12,561 bases of DNA, from the NCBI GenBank assembly GCA_003157445.1, contig PMJN01000001.1, forward strand, positions 1 through 12,561, written 5' to 3'. Both the position numbers and the translations under genes were made by a program. Under the pieces are notes generated by a model that ran no database searches, had not been told where the DNA came from, and worked only from the letters and a program-made list of their open reading frames with translations. Below are positions 1-6,209 of the stretch, one piece after another (the stretch's first letter is position 1; the number at the start of each line of letters is the position of its first letter). The DNA is from Micrococcales bacterium. Its GTDB lineage: Bacteria > Actinomycetota > Actinomycetes > Actinomycetales > Dermatophilaceae.

Positions 1-67
1 CTCGGGTGGGCGCCGGTTCCAGGTAGTCGGGGTCGCGCGGTGGTCGTTGGGACGGGTGAGGTGTTTC

Positions 68-1477
68 CTATCCGGGGACTGTGAGGGCTCGTAGCCGCCG
101 GACGCCTTCGTTGACGAGGTCGACCCAGGGAGCCTTGATGGCGAGGTGGAGTCGGATCTGTCGGCCAGTGCGTGCGATGCTCGCAGGGAGGGTGAACAGG
201 CGTAGCCGCAACCGTTTTGGCTCCCACCGCCTGGCTTGGTGCCCATTCAGGGCGAGCATCTGCATCCACGCGGTGATCTCCACGGCCAGGGCCACGATGG
301 CGCACCAGATCCGATTCTGAGCAAACCCCTGAAGAGGCAGGTTCATCAACCCCGTGTCCTTCGAGACCCTGATCCGGTCCTCACACCGGGCCCGGCGTCG
401 GTGCCGCAGTTCCAGGTCGGGCAGCTGCGTTGCGGGCCCGCCGGTCCTGGTGTTGGTCGCGAACGCGGTGACCCGGTGTCCGTCGACGTCGGTGATCCGC
501 AGCTGCGCGCCGGGGTGAGGCCGTTCCTTACGGACGATGACCCGCATCCCTGCCGGCCACCCGGTCATGTCCAGCAGGCCGGTCAGGTCGGCGACCCACG
601 CGCCGTCACGGATCTCGTCATGGGCGTCATAGGCCGGGGTCCACACGTCGGCCGGGATCAGCTCCAACAGGTCGGAAGTGTTGTGGGGCAACGGGAACCC
701 GACCGAGTACGACAACCGCTGACCCGACATCCAGGTAAGGACCTTGTGGGTGCACCCGGCTGAGTCGGTGCGGATCAGCACTGCCCGGCCCGCACGCATG
801 CCCCGGCGGTGGGAGGGCAGTTGGGCCAGGGCGTCCTTGATAACCGCGATGTGGTCAGTCGCCGTGTTGGAACCGGCGTTGCCCGGTCGCAGCTGCACCG
901 ACAACGGTTCACCAGTGCCCGCTGCGCCGTGGTCGACGAACGACCACAACGGGTGAAAACCAAAGCCCTTCTTATAGGTCGGGGCCGCCTGCTCCTTCTC
1001 TGAGTGCGAGCCCACCAACGTCGCATCCAGATCCACGATCACCGGCGTGCGCGCGCTGGCGCCGTGGTTCGGGGCGTGTGTCCCGGCCAGCTTCCACGCC
1101 CGGGCCCGGGCGACGGCCCGGGCTGTGTCGATGGCAGCCAGCACCGCTGGCGCGTCCATGGCCAGCGCGGTGATCGTGCGCGAGACCGTGGCGTCAGAGG
1201 CTACCTGCGCGTACAGGCCTGGTTCGCTTCGCAGCAAAGCGATGTCGGCCAGGCAGTCCCCACCCAGGGCCAACGTGACCGCCAGATCCAGGATGACTTT
1301 GGCCGGGTCATGGACCGCCAACGGCTTACGCCAACCGGACAGCGCCGCCGACATCACCGGACCCAAACCCGCTGCGCCGATCGTCTCGGTCAACAGCACC
1401 CCACCGGCTTGACCCACCGCCCCAGAGTTCGTCGTGTCGACCTGGATACGCGGATAGAACCCGGTAGTGTTGCTCAC
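68..1477 (-). CDS. IS1380-family transposase
   Basis: A 469-residue DDE transposase, about the usual length for the family, so probably intact. Visible landmarks are a first acidic motif VDLDATLV (Asp149/Asp151), then the YKKGFGFHPL segment typical of IS1380 near residues 168-177, a second acidic motif IRTDSAG (Asp238), and a third, CEDRIR (Glu366), followed by a hydrophobic C-terminal helix. These fit the catalytic Asp-Asp-Glu triad that cuts and joins the element's ends. The start is GTG at 1475-1477, preceded on the minus strand by AAGGAG about 10 nt upstream. The second arm of a hairpin described separately lies between this ribosome binding site and the start, suggesting translational control. 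The gene runs in the same direction as the polysaccharide locus and lies downstream of it. Confidence 0.95.
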   Translation of the reverse strand: MSNTTGFYPRIQVDTTNSGAVGQAGGVLLTETIGAAGLGPVMSAALSGWRKPLAVHDPAKVILDLAVTLALGGDCLADIALLRSEPGLYAQVASDATVSRTITALAMDAPAVLAAIDTARAVARARAWKLAGTHAPNHGASARTPVIVDLDATLVGSHSEKEQAAPTYKKGFGFHPLWSFVDHGAAGTGEPLSVQLRPGNAGSNTATDHIAVIKDALAQLPSHRRGMRAGRAVLIRTDSAGCTHKVLTWMSGQRLSYSVGFPLPHNTSDLLELIPADVWTPAYDAHDEIRDGAWVADLTGLLDMTGWPAGMRVIVRKERPHPGAQLRITDVDGHRVTAFATNTRTGGPATQLPDLELRHRRRARCEDRIRVSKDTGLMNLPLQGFAQNRIWCAIVALAVEITAWMQMLALNGHQARRWEPKRLRLRLFTLPASIARTGRQIRLHLAIKAPWVDLVNEGVRRLRALTVPG

Positions 1478-1479
1478 CT

Positions 1480-1551
1480 GAAAGGTGCTCCTTGAACTTG
1501 CGGATTATGGACCTAGACAATCCACATCTTCGCAGGCCAGGGGCACCTTTC
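1480..1551 (-). promoter_or_regulatory. predicted fold-back hairpin over transposase RBS
   Basis: GAAAGGTGC and GCACCTTTC form a perfect 9-bp inverted repeat (1480-1488 and 1543-1551). After one mismatch the pairing extends by three more base pairs (1490-1492 with 1539-1541). On the transposase mRNA the downstream arm contains part of the AAGGAG ribosome binding site (1488-1493) and abuts the GTG start. RNA that begins upstream of 1551 could therefore fold and hide the site, while RNA starting near 1497 would lack the upstream arm. IS10 and IS50 use this logic against read-through transcription. Its role here is inferred. Confidence 0.5.
1504..1509 (-). promoter_or_regulatory. possible -10 box of transposase promoter
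   Basis: On the minus strand this reads CATAAT, five of six matches to the consensus -10 hexamer. It lies 27 nt upstream of the GTG start, giving a leader of about 20 nt and a transcript start inside the hairpin loop described at 1480-1551. No convincing -35 box is visible at 16-18 nt spacing, so the call is tentative. Confidence 0.3.
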
Positions 1552-1574
1552 GGCTGTTCAACACCCACTCACGC

Positions 1575-1599
1575 AGCCTCGCCATGAAATCTCGAGGCT
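1575..1599. repeat. 7-bp inverted repeat near IS right end
   Basis: AGCCTCG (1575-1581) and CGAGGCT (1593-1599) are perfect inverse complements with an 11-nt loop. The position, between the transposase leader and the neighbouring gene, fits a subterminal structure of the insertion sequence. A 10-bp GC palindrome, GGGCCGGCCC, follows at 1608-1617. Either could instead act as a weak terminator for the locus ending at 1626, but no T-run follows. Confidence 0.4.
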
Positions 1600-1625
1600 A
1601 AGGCGGCGGGCCGGCCCGGAACACC

Positions 1626-2909
1626 TCAGCCGAGGCGGGGGCTGGCCTCTTCGCCGTCAGGACGGGCGTCTTCCTTGTCAGCGCGCGCGTTGTCGACGGC
1701 CGCCAGGACGAAAAAGAACCACATCATCCGCGAGTCGTAGTAGTCGCCGGAGAACTGGCTCGCTACCAGAAGCAGGATGCCAGCGAGCCAGGCGAAGAGT
1801 GTGTTGACTGAGATGGGCCTGCGTTTCAGCGCAGCCTTGATCAGGGCGATGATCGCGACCGCTACCAGGGTGATCCCGACCAGCCCGCCTTCAGCTGCGC
1901 TGGCCAGGAACAGGTTGTGCGGATACTCGGCGCCGGAGTACTGACCCAGCAGTCCGTAGTAGCCGTCGAGACCGACACCGAACCAGACATGCCCCTGGAA
2001 GAGTCCGATGACCTGTTCTGCGATGCTCACCCGGCCCGATGAGTAGCCCTGGACCAGGGTCTGCTGGACGAATCGCTCCTGGAGGAATGCCATCGTGGTG
2101 GTTCCGCCAAAGACCAGAAATCCCCAGAGGCCCAGAGCCGTGAGAGTGCTGGTCCATATTGAGCGCTTAGCACCAAGCCTGCGCATGATCGGGAAGATGC
2201 CGATCAGCAGGACGGCTGCGCCGGCGAGCAGACCGCCCCTGCTGCCGGACAGGACCGCGCCCACTGCCAGGAAAGGGATGGTCAGCAGCGTGATCGTGCG
2301 TCCTTTGCGCAGATACAGAAAAAGAGAAGCCATCGCCCCGATCAGGACCACGCGCACGAAGACGTTCGGTCCTCCGCCGAACGCGGAGTACCGTCCCTGG
2401 TCCCCGGGCCCTGCAACCATCGCCGCCGCGAAGTACAGCATCGCGATGATCAGCAGCGCAGTCCAGATGAAGTGAAGGTCTTCGCTCTCCAGCCGCTTCA
2501 CGATCTGCGCAGCCATGCTGACATAGACAACCATCGCCATGAGCCCGACGAGCGAGTCCTTGATCCGCGCACCGTTCGGCGCCCAGCTTGCGGACATCGC
2601 CATCCAGGTGACCCAGGCATAGAACCACCAGATCGAGCGAGTGATTGGTCGACGCTGCGGCCAGTGGTCGTGCGAACCTAGGGCCCATACGATGAACCCG
2701 AGCAACAGCACATAGCAAGCCATGATCCGAATGTCGAGCCAGTCCAGGTCTGGTGAGATCCGGTTGAGACTGAATGTGCCGGCCAGCAGGGCGATGACGA
2801 TCGCCAGCAACAGTGCCTGACCGAACAGGCGATAGCCCGGCTTCTTCTCCCTTGCCGCAGTGGTGTTCACCAGAACACCTGACGCGTCCACCCGCTCACG
2901 ACTAATCAT
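1626..2909 (-). CDS. O-antigen ligase/polymerase-like membrane protein (Wzy family)
   Basis: A predicted polytopic inner-membrane protein of 427 residues, likely joining lipid-linked oligosaccharide repeats into a polymer (Wzy role) or ligating a glycan to an acceptor. About 11-12 hydrophobic segments are visible, beginning near residues 28-46, 62-78 and 95-107. Family landmarks are SGSRGG (221-226), GVGLDGYYG (311-319) and PHNLFLASAAEGG (330-342), the His-Asn...Glu pattern typical of the Wzy_C/O-antigen ligase domain between membrane segments. The charged C-terminal tail is probably cytoplasmic. I chose ATG at 2907-2909 because it overlaps the flippase stop by 8 nt (ATGATTAG), implying coupling; a GTG at 2942 would add 11 residues inside the flippase gene. 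Polymerase versus ligase cannot be settled from sequence. The IS lies just beyond its stop. Confidence 0.85.
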   Translation of the reverse strand: MISRERVDASGVLVNTTAAREKKPGYRLFGQALLLAIVIALLAGTFSLNRISPDLDWLDIRIMACYVLLLGFIVWALGSHDHWPQRRPITRSIWWFYAWVTWMAMSASWAPNGARIKDSLVGLMAMVVYVSMAAQIVKRLESEDLHFIWTALLIIAMLYFAAAMVAGPGDQGRYSAFGGGPNVFVRVVLIGAMASLFLYLRKGRTITLLTIPFLAVGAVLSGSRGGLLAGAAVLLIGIFPIMRRLGAKRSIWTSTLTALGLWGFLVFGGTTTMAFLQERFVQQTLVQGYSSGRVSIAEQVIGLFQGHVWFGVGLDGYYGLLGQYSGAEYPHNLFLASAAEGGLVGITLVAVAIIALIKAALKRRPISVNTLFAWLAGILLLVASQFSGDYYDSRMMWFFFVLAAVDNARADKEDARPDGEEASPRLG

Positions 2910-4197
2910 GAACAGGCCGGCTCCGTGCGAAGACAACGGCACCGGCGACCAGGCAGGCGAAGTAGCCGATGAGCGACCCGAGCGCTGCCCCCATCGCGCC
3001 GTGCCCGGGAATCAGCAGCACGTACATGGCCACCGACGCGATCATTCCGGTAGCTTCGACGGCCGAGACCCTGCCGGCGTGCCCCTGCGCCACGAGCAAT
3101 CCCTGCTGCACCCTCGTCATCGCATAGAAGACCGAGGCGATGCCGAGTGGAACGATGAGAACCAGCGACTGATGATAGGCGACTGGAAGCACCCTGATCA
3201 CCGTCTCATAGGCGAGGACGCCGAATGCCAGCGACAATGCCGCAACAACGGCACCGGCTTTGGCCATCAGGATGAAGCCCTGTGAGGGTGTTCGCGAGAT
3301 CGCAAGGTTCCACTTTCTCAGCGAGGCGTCGACCCATTGCTGCACCGGCCAGGTGCCCATCTCCATGACGGTGGCCACCACGACGTAGATGCCCAGCTCG
3401 GAGGTGGACGCAAGGAGAGGAAGCAGCAGGCGATCGGATCTCAGCATCGCCGTGTTGCCCAGGGATGCCGGCAGCAGCTTCAGCCCCTGAGACCGGATCA
3501 CCTGAAGGGTCGGGTCGCTGCGCAAAGGTCCAGCCACCGCCCCGTCGCGATTGAGCCAGGCGATCACGACGGAGGTAAAGCTGACGGCGGCGTAGGCAAG
3601 GAACCATATATGGGGATCCCGGACATCTGTCACCAGGAAGATGATTCCCAGCAAGAAGAGGCCCACCTGCGATACCAGGGCCGAGATGATGAAGTACTTG
3701 ACGGCCCCGCTGGCGATGAAGGCCGTTCTGATCGCCTGGTAGTACATGTTCCCGAACAGGTACACAGAAACCAGGGCGGAGGCGATACCCAGCTCCAGGT
3801 GGCCCGAGGCTGCGAGGCCTACCCCCACCAGCAGGGAAGCAGCAGCGAACAGGAATCCGGGACGCAGCAGAAGCTCAAGCTCGGTGATGGCTGTCGCGAA
3901 TGGCACTTGACGTCGGGCGACATAGGGCCGTTCGATCCCGAGCATCGCAATCACGCTGAGCAAGAACGTGATCTGCAGGAGCAGAGCCAGAGTTCCGCGC
4001 CCAGCGGGAGCCATCACCCTGGCGGACATGACGTTCATGGCGAAGGCCACGATGGCCGCGACGACCTGCCTGGTCAGCAACATCAGGGTGGGCCCCTGGC
4101 CAAGCGTCTGCCGACCCCTCTGCCAGAGTGCTGAAAGGGCTCCCGGGGGTTGGTCTGCGCAATCGCGCGCAGACCGCACCGGCGCGTGGTCCACCAC
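2902..4197 (-). CDS. Wzx-like polysaccharide flippase (MOP superfamily)
   Basis: A predicted integral membrane protein of about 431 residues with roughly 12 hydrophobic segments, resembling flippases that move undecaprenyl-PP-linked repeat units across the membrane. Visible family features are the N-terminal membrane hairpin with a GRGTLALLLQ turn, and a central LRSDRLLLPLLAS segment followed by LGIYVVVATV, a common Wzx pattern. The start is uncertain. The longest frame begins at TTG 4225-4227 (441 residues), but GTG 4195-4197 has AGGAGAG upstream (4207-4213) and is preferred; a second GTG follows directly. It is separated from the phosphoglycosyl transferase by an intrinsic terminator, so it needs its own promoter or read-through; no good promoter is visible in 4198-4260. 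It overlaps the Wzy-like gene. Confidence 0.85.
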   Translation of the reverse strand: MVDHAPVRSARDCADQPPGALSALWQRGRQTLGQGPTLMLLTRQVVAAIVAFAMNVMSARVMAPAGRGTLALLLQITFLLSVIAMLGIERPYVARRQVPFATAITELELLLRPGFLFAAASLLVGVGLAASGHLELGIASALVSVYLFGNMYYQAIRTAFIASGAVKYFIISALVSQVGLFLLGIIFLVTDVRDPHIWFLAYAAVSFTSVVIAWLNRDGAVAGPLRSDPTLQVIRSQGLKLLPASLGNTAMLRSDRLLLPLLASTSELGIYVVVATVMEMGTWPVQQWVDASLRKWNLAISRTPSQGFILMAKAGAVVAALSLAFGVLAYETVIRVLPVAYHQSLVLIVPLGIASVFYAMTRVQQGLLVAQGHAGRVSAVEATGMIASVAMYVLLIPGHGAMGAALGSLIGYFACLVAGAVVFARSRPVHD

Positions 4198-4260
4198 GGC
4201 TATCGGCTCTCCTGGGTGCGTTGACAATTAGCGAAGCCAAGCTGCTCCGAACTGATCGTC

Positions 4261-4308
4261 AAAAAAAGCCCGGTCAACAATGGTGCGTTGATAGGCGTCA
4301 CGGGCTTT
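4261..4308 (-). terminator. strong rho-independent terminator
   Basis: Minus-strand RNA would form an 8-bp stem from AAAGCCCG (4301-4308) and CGGGCTTT (4265-4272), followed by a run of seven U (4261-4267). The loop holds a nested 5-bp stem, TCAAC/GTTGA (4287-4291 with 4274-4278). The first arm uses the last codons of the phosphoglycosyl transferase gene, so the terminator starts inside the coding end. It divides the locus into an upstream precursor-synthesis unit and a downstream flippase/polymerase unit, or works as a partial attenuator between them. Confidence 0.85.
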
Positions 4309-4927
4309 CCAAAGGTTCTCCGGTGCCGAGGAAGTCGGAGCTTGTCGTCTCCCCGGCTTCCGTAATTCCGTCACGCCGTACTACCGAGCGCACTGTGCCA
4401 CAGAGGATCTTCAGATCGCCAACGAAGGTGTGATGGTCGACGTAATGGACATCGAGGAGAAACTTGTCTTCCCAGCTCAGGGCGTTGCGCCCGGAGATCT
4501 GCGCCAGTCCCGTAATGCCAGGGCGGACGTCGTGCCGCCTGGCCTGTTCGGGAGAGTACCGCGGAACGTAGGACATCATGAGTGGCCGAGGCCCCACCAG
4601 GCTCAGATCCCCGCGTATGACGTTCCAGAGGGAGGGCAGCTCGTCCAGGCTGCTTGCCCGCAGCCAGATGCCGAACGGGGTCATCCGAGACGCGTTATCG
4701 GTGTGGCCCTTGGCAGGGTCGACGTTCGACATCGAGCGGAACTTGATCAGCTCGAATGGCTCGGCGTGCAGACCCGGGCGGGTGTGTCGGAAGATCACCG
4801 GGTTGCCGAGACGGAGCCGGACGGCGATCGCCGTTGCCAGTTGAATGGGTAGCGTGAGGACCAGGAGCACGGCGGCGACAGCCACGTCGAACGCTCGCTT
4901 CCCTCTGTTGGCGCCGGTGCGCTTCAC
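4298..4927 (-). CDS. PglC/EpsL-type undecaprenyl-phosphate sugar phosphotransferase
   Basis: A small monotopic phosphoglycosyl transferase of 209 residues, predicted to move a phospho-sugar from a UDP-sugar to undecaprenyl phosphate and so start assembly of the repeat unit. It has the minimal PglC-like form: a basic KRAFD start, one hydrophobic re-entrant helix (about 13-36), FRHTRPG (46-52), KFRSM (62-66), SLDELPSLWNVIRGD (93-107) with the catalytic Asp95-Glu96 pair, LVGPRPL, and RPGITGLAQISGRN (135-148). It lacks the N-terminal membrane and CoA-binding domains of WbaP/WcaJ enzymes. The start is GTG at 4925-4927, overlapping the acyltransferase stop in GTGA. Its place next to dehydratase and aminotransferase genes suggests an amino-dideoxy sugar substrate, as for PglC; the exact sugar is inferred. 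Confidence 0.93.
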   Translation of the reverse strand: MKRTGANRGKRAFDVAVAAVLLVLTLPIQLATAIAVRLRLGNPVIFRHTRPGLHAEPFELIKFRSMSNVDPAKGHTDNASRMTPFGIWLRASSLDELPSLWNVIRGDLSLVGPRPLMMSYVPRYSPEQARRHDVRPGITGLAQISGRNALSWEDKFLLDVHYVDHHTFVGDLKILCGTVRSVVRRDGITEAGETTSSDFLGTGEPLESP

Positions 4928-5958
4928 TCGGTACTTCCCCGGTAGGCGGGAAAGTATCCGGACGTCAGCAGGGACTCTTCTGTGGTCTCGAGCCCTTTGG
5001 CCCGGCGCTCGACCTGAGCGCCATATGCCTCTTCGTCGATGATCAGCCCGGAGACGCGGAACTCCAGCTCGCGCCCGCCGAAAGAGCGCTTGAACTTGGA
5101 AATGCTGTCACCGGGATGGACGCCACCACCGAGGTGAAATTGCCGAAGTCCCTGATCGAGGATGAACTGGGTCGCCACCCACATCATCAGGTTATTTGTC
5201 CCCATCCGGGCATCTTCACGGTTTGAACCAGCAAGATGGGCGTGGAGCCGATCCCCGTGAAGCATGCGCAGCCCCGATGCGACCACGGCGCCATCACCGT
5301 TGCGTACCTCGGCGACCAAGAGGTTCGAGCCCAGGCCCGCGACGAGCTTCTGGTAGTAATCGTCGCCGAAGACGTATCGGGATGGTGCGTCAACACGCTG
5401 CATCGTCTGTTCGTAGAGCCGGCGGAAGTCGCTTCCCCGGGCGACGTCCTCGCCCGCCGCCCGCCTGAGGTTGCCCGTGTACCCGCTCTTGAGCGCCTTG
5501 CGAACCTTGTTTCGGCAGTGCTTGTCGAGACCGGTCCACGCGGAGTCGGTGTCGACCGGCTCCAGCACGAATGTCGAATGCCCGATGACGATCGAACGCA
5601 GTCCGGGGAGGTCTGGCGGCGCCTGCGTCACCAGGGGGGAGTGGCGCAGCAGCACGCTGATCACCCCGAGCTCTCGCAGGGTGGCAACGGTCGCGGCCCA
5701 CGCCTGCAGGACCTGCGCGGATGAGAGCGACGGTGAGGCATAAATACCGGAGTAACCGTAGGGCGAGATGGCGTCGAGCATTCCGTCGACCAGGGTGCGC
5801 AGGATCAGAGGCACCTGCCAGGCTCCGTCGAAGGCCTCGAGCAGGACCCAGTCGCCACCCGCCGTCACACAGGCGGCGCGTCCGTAACCGGGGGTGAAGT
5901 AGACGTCGGGCGAGGTGAGTCCATCGGGGAAGTCCTCTTCGTGGTGGACCAGGATCAT
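4924..5958 (-). CDS. FemAB/GNAT-like acyltransferase (BioF2-type domain)
   Basis: A soluble protein of 344 residues resembling the FemAB-related GNAT family found in polysaccharide loci. Visible features are ISPYGYSGIYASP (64-76), an Asp-Lys-x-x-Arg-Asn-Lys-x-Arg-Lys-Ala stretch (145-155), ASGLRMLHGDRLHAHLAGS (227-245), and a C-terminal LRQFHLGGG then SISKFKRSFGG (285-295). FemAB enzymes transfer amino acids from aminoacyl-tRNA; related ones may use acyl-CoA. Coming after an aminotransferase gene, it may acylate or aminoacylate the newly made sugar amine, a role usually held by PglD-type enzymes; this is inference. A longer frame reaches ATG 6193-6195, but its extra 79 residues cross relic DNA (5955-6195). 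The ATG at 5956-5958 overlaps the relic's stop as ATGA, so it is preferred. It overlaps the next gene by 4 nt. Confidence 0.8.
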   Translation of the reverse strand: MILVHHEEDFPDGLTSPDVYFTPGYGRAACVTAGGDWVLLEAFDGAWQVPLILRTLVDGMLDAISPYGYSGIYASPSLSSAQVLQAWAATVATLRELGVISVLLRHSPLVTQAPPDLPGLRSIVIGHSTFVLEPVDTDSAWTGLDKHCRNKVRKALKSGYTGNLRRAAGEDVARGSDFRRLYEQTMQRVDAPSRYVFGDDYYQKLVAGLGSNLLVAEVRNGDGAVVASGLRMLHGDRLHAHLAGSNREDARMGTNNLMMWVATQFILDQGLRQFHLGGGVHPGDSISKFKRSFGGRELEFRVSGLIIDEEAYGAQVERRAKGLETTEESLLTSGYFPAYRGSTE

Positions 5959-6138
5959 GCCGTCTTCACGAGCCCTCGACTCGACCCGAGGGCGGTCTGC
6001 AGCATCGAGATCACGCGTTCGATGTCGTCGCCGTGCAGGGCCACTCGGCGGTCGAAGAGCCGCTCCGACTCGCCGCTGACGAAGGCGCGGTGGCCAGCGA
6101 AGACCCGCTGCAGGTGCATGTGCGTCCAGAGGTGGGTG
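5955..6138 (-). pseudogene. C-terminal relic of a second DegT-family aminotransferase
   Basis: Read in the frame ending at TGA 5955-5957, this DNA encodes a copy of the C-terminus of the intact aminotransferase next door. HMHLQRVFAGHRAF aligns to PMHLQPVFASHRSF, GESERLFDR is identical, and DDIERVI is identical. The nucleotide resemblance to 6230-6365 is also plain. Divergence is considerable and there is an in-frame gap (PSGSALC of the intact gene is missing), so it looks like an old paralogue rather than a fresh duplication. Everything upstream of about residue 324 is gone. Its stop overlaps the acyltransferase ATG by 4 nt, so a full-length ancestor was probably coupled to that gene. Confidence 0.8.
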
Positions 6139-6195
6139 AAAGTGACGGTGAGGCTTAGGCGTTAAGTAGCCGTACGGCGAGGTGGCGTCGAGCAT
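6139..6195 (-). pseudogene. short internal relic of a second FemAB-like gene
   Basis: These bases match 5726-5781 inside the intact acyltransferase. They encode MLDATSPYGY against MLDAISPYGY (residues 60-69), and nucleotide similarity continues through GACGGTGAGGC after a one-base deletion that shifts the frame. Both ends of the parent gene are missing; the piece lies between the stop of the intact aminotransferase (6210) and the relic aminotransferase. The fragment is in frame with the intact acyltransferase by chance, which produces a misleadingly long open frame. Confidence 0.7.
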
Positions 6196-6209
6196 GGTCC
6201 TCGCTACCC

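Larger units (their letters stand above)
1..1600 (-). mobile_element. IS1380-family insertion sequence, left end outside window
   Basis: The element is defined by its IS1380-family transposase on the minus strand and by about 120 bp of non-coding DNA upstream of that gene. The right boundary is estimated near 1600: a 7-bp inverted repeat lies at 1575-1599 and the neighbouring polysaccharide gene ends at 1626. I found no matching inverted copy of this end in positions 1-67, so the other terminus probably lies left of the window. The target-site duplication therefore cannot be seen. The insertion lies just past the stop codon of the last visible locus gene and does not obviously break it. The exact end is uncertain by some tens of bases. 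Confidence 0.75.

Noticed and set aside
1004..1495. plus-strand open frames opposite the transposase
   Set aside because: They are antisense to an intact IS1380 transposase with its acidic catalytic motifs and have no recognisable features.
3337..4134. 265-residue plus-strand open frame opposite the flippase gene
   Set aside because: The translation is low in hydrophobic residues and rich in His, Gln and Gly, as expected for the antisense of a membrane protein in GC-rich DNA, with no domain seen.
5959..6195. N-terminal extension of the FemAB-like gene to ATG 6193-6195 (423 residues)
   Set aside because: The extra 79 residues read a FemAB fragment and then, out of frame, an aminotransferase relic. 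The resulting Arg/Pro-rich stretch does not resemble the family, and ATG 5956-5958 has the expected overlap.
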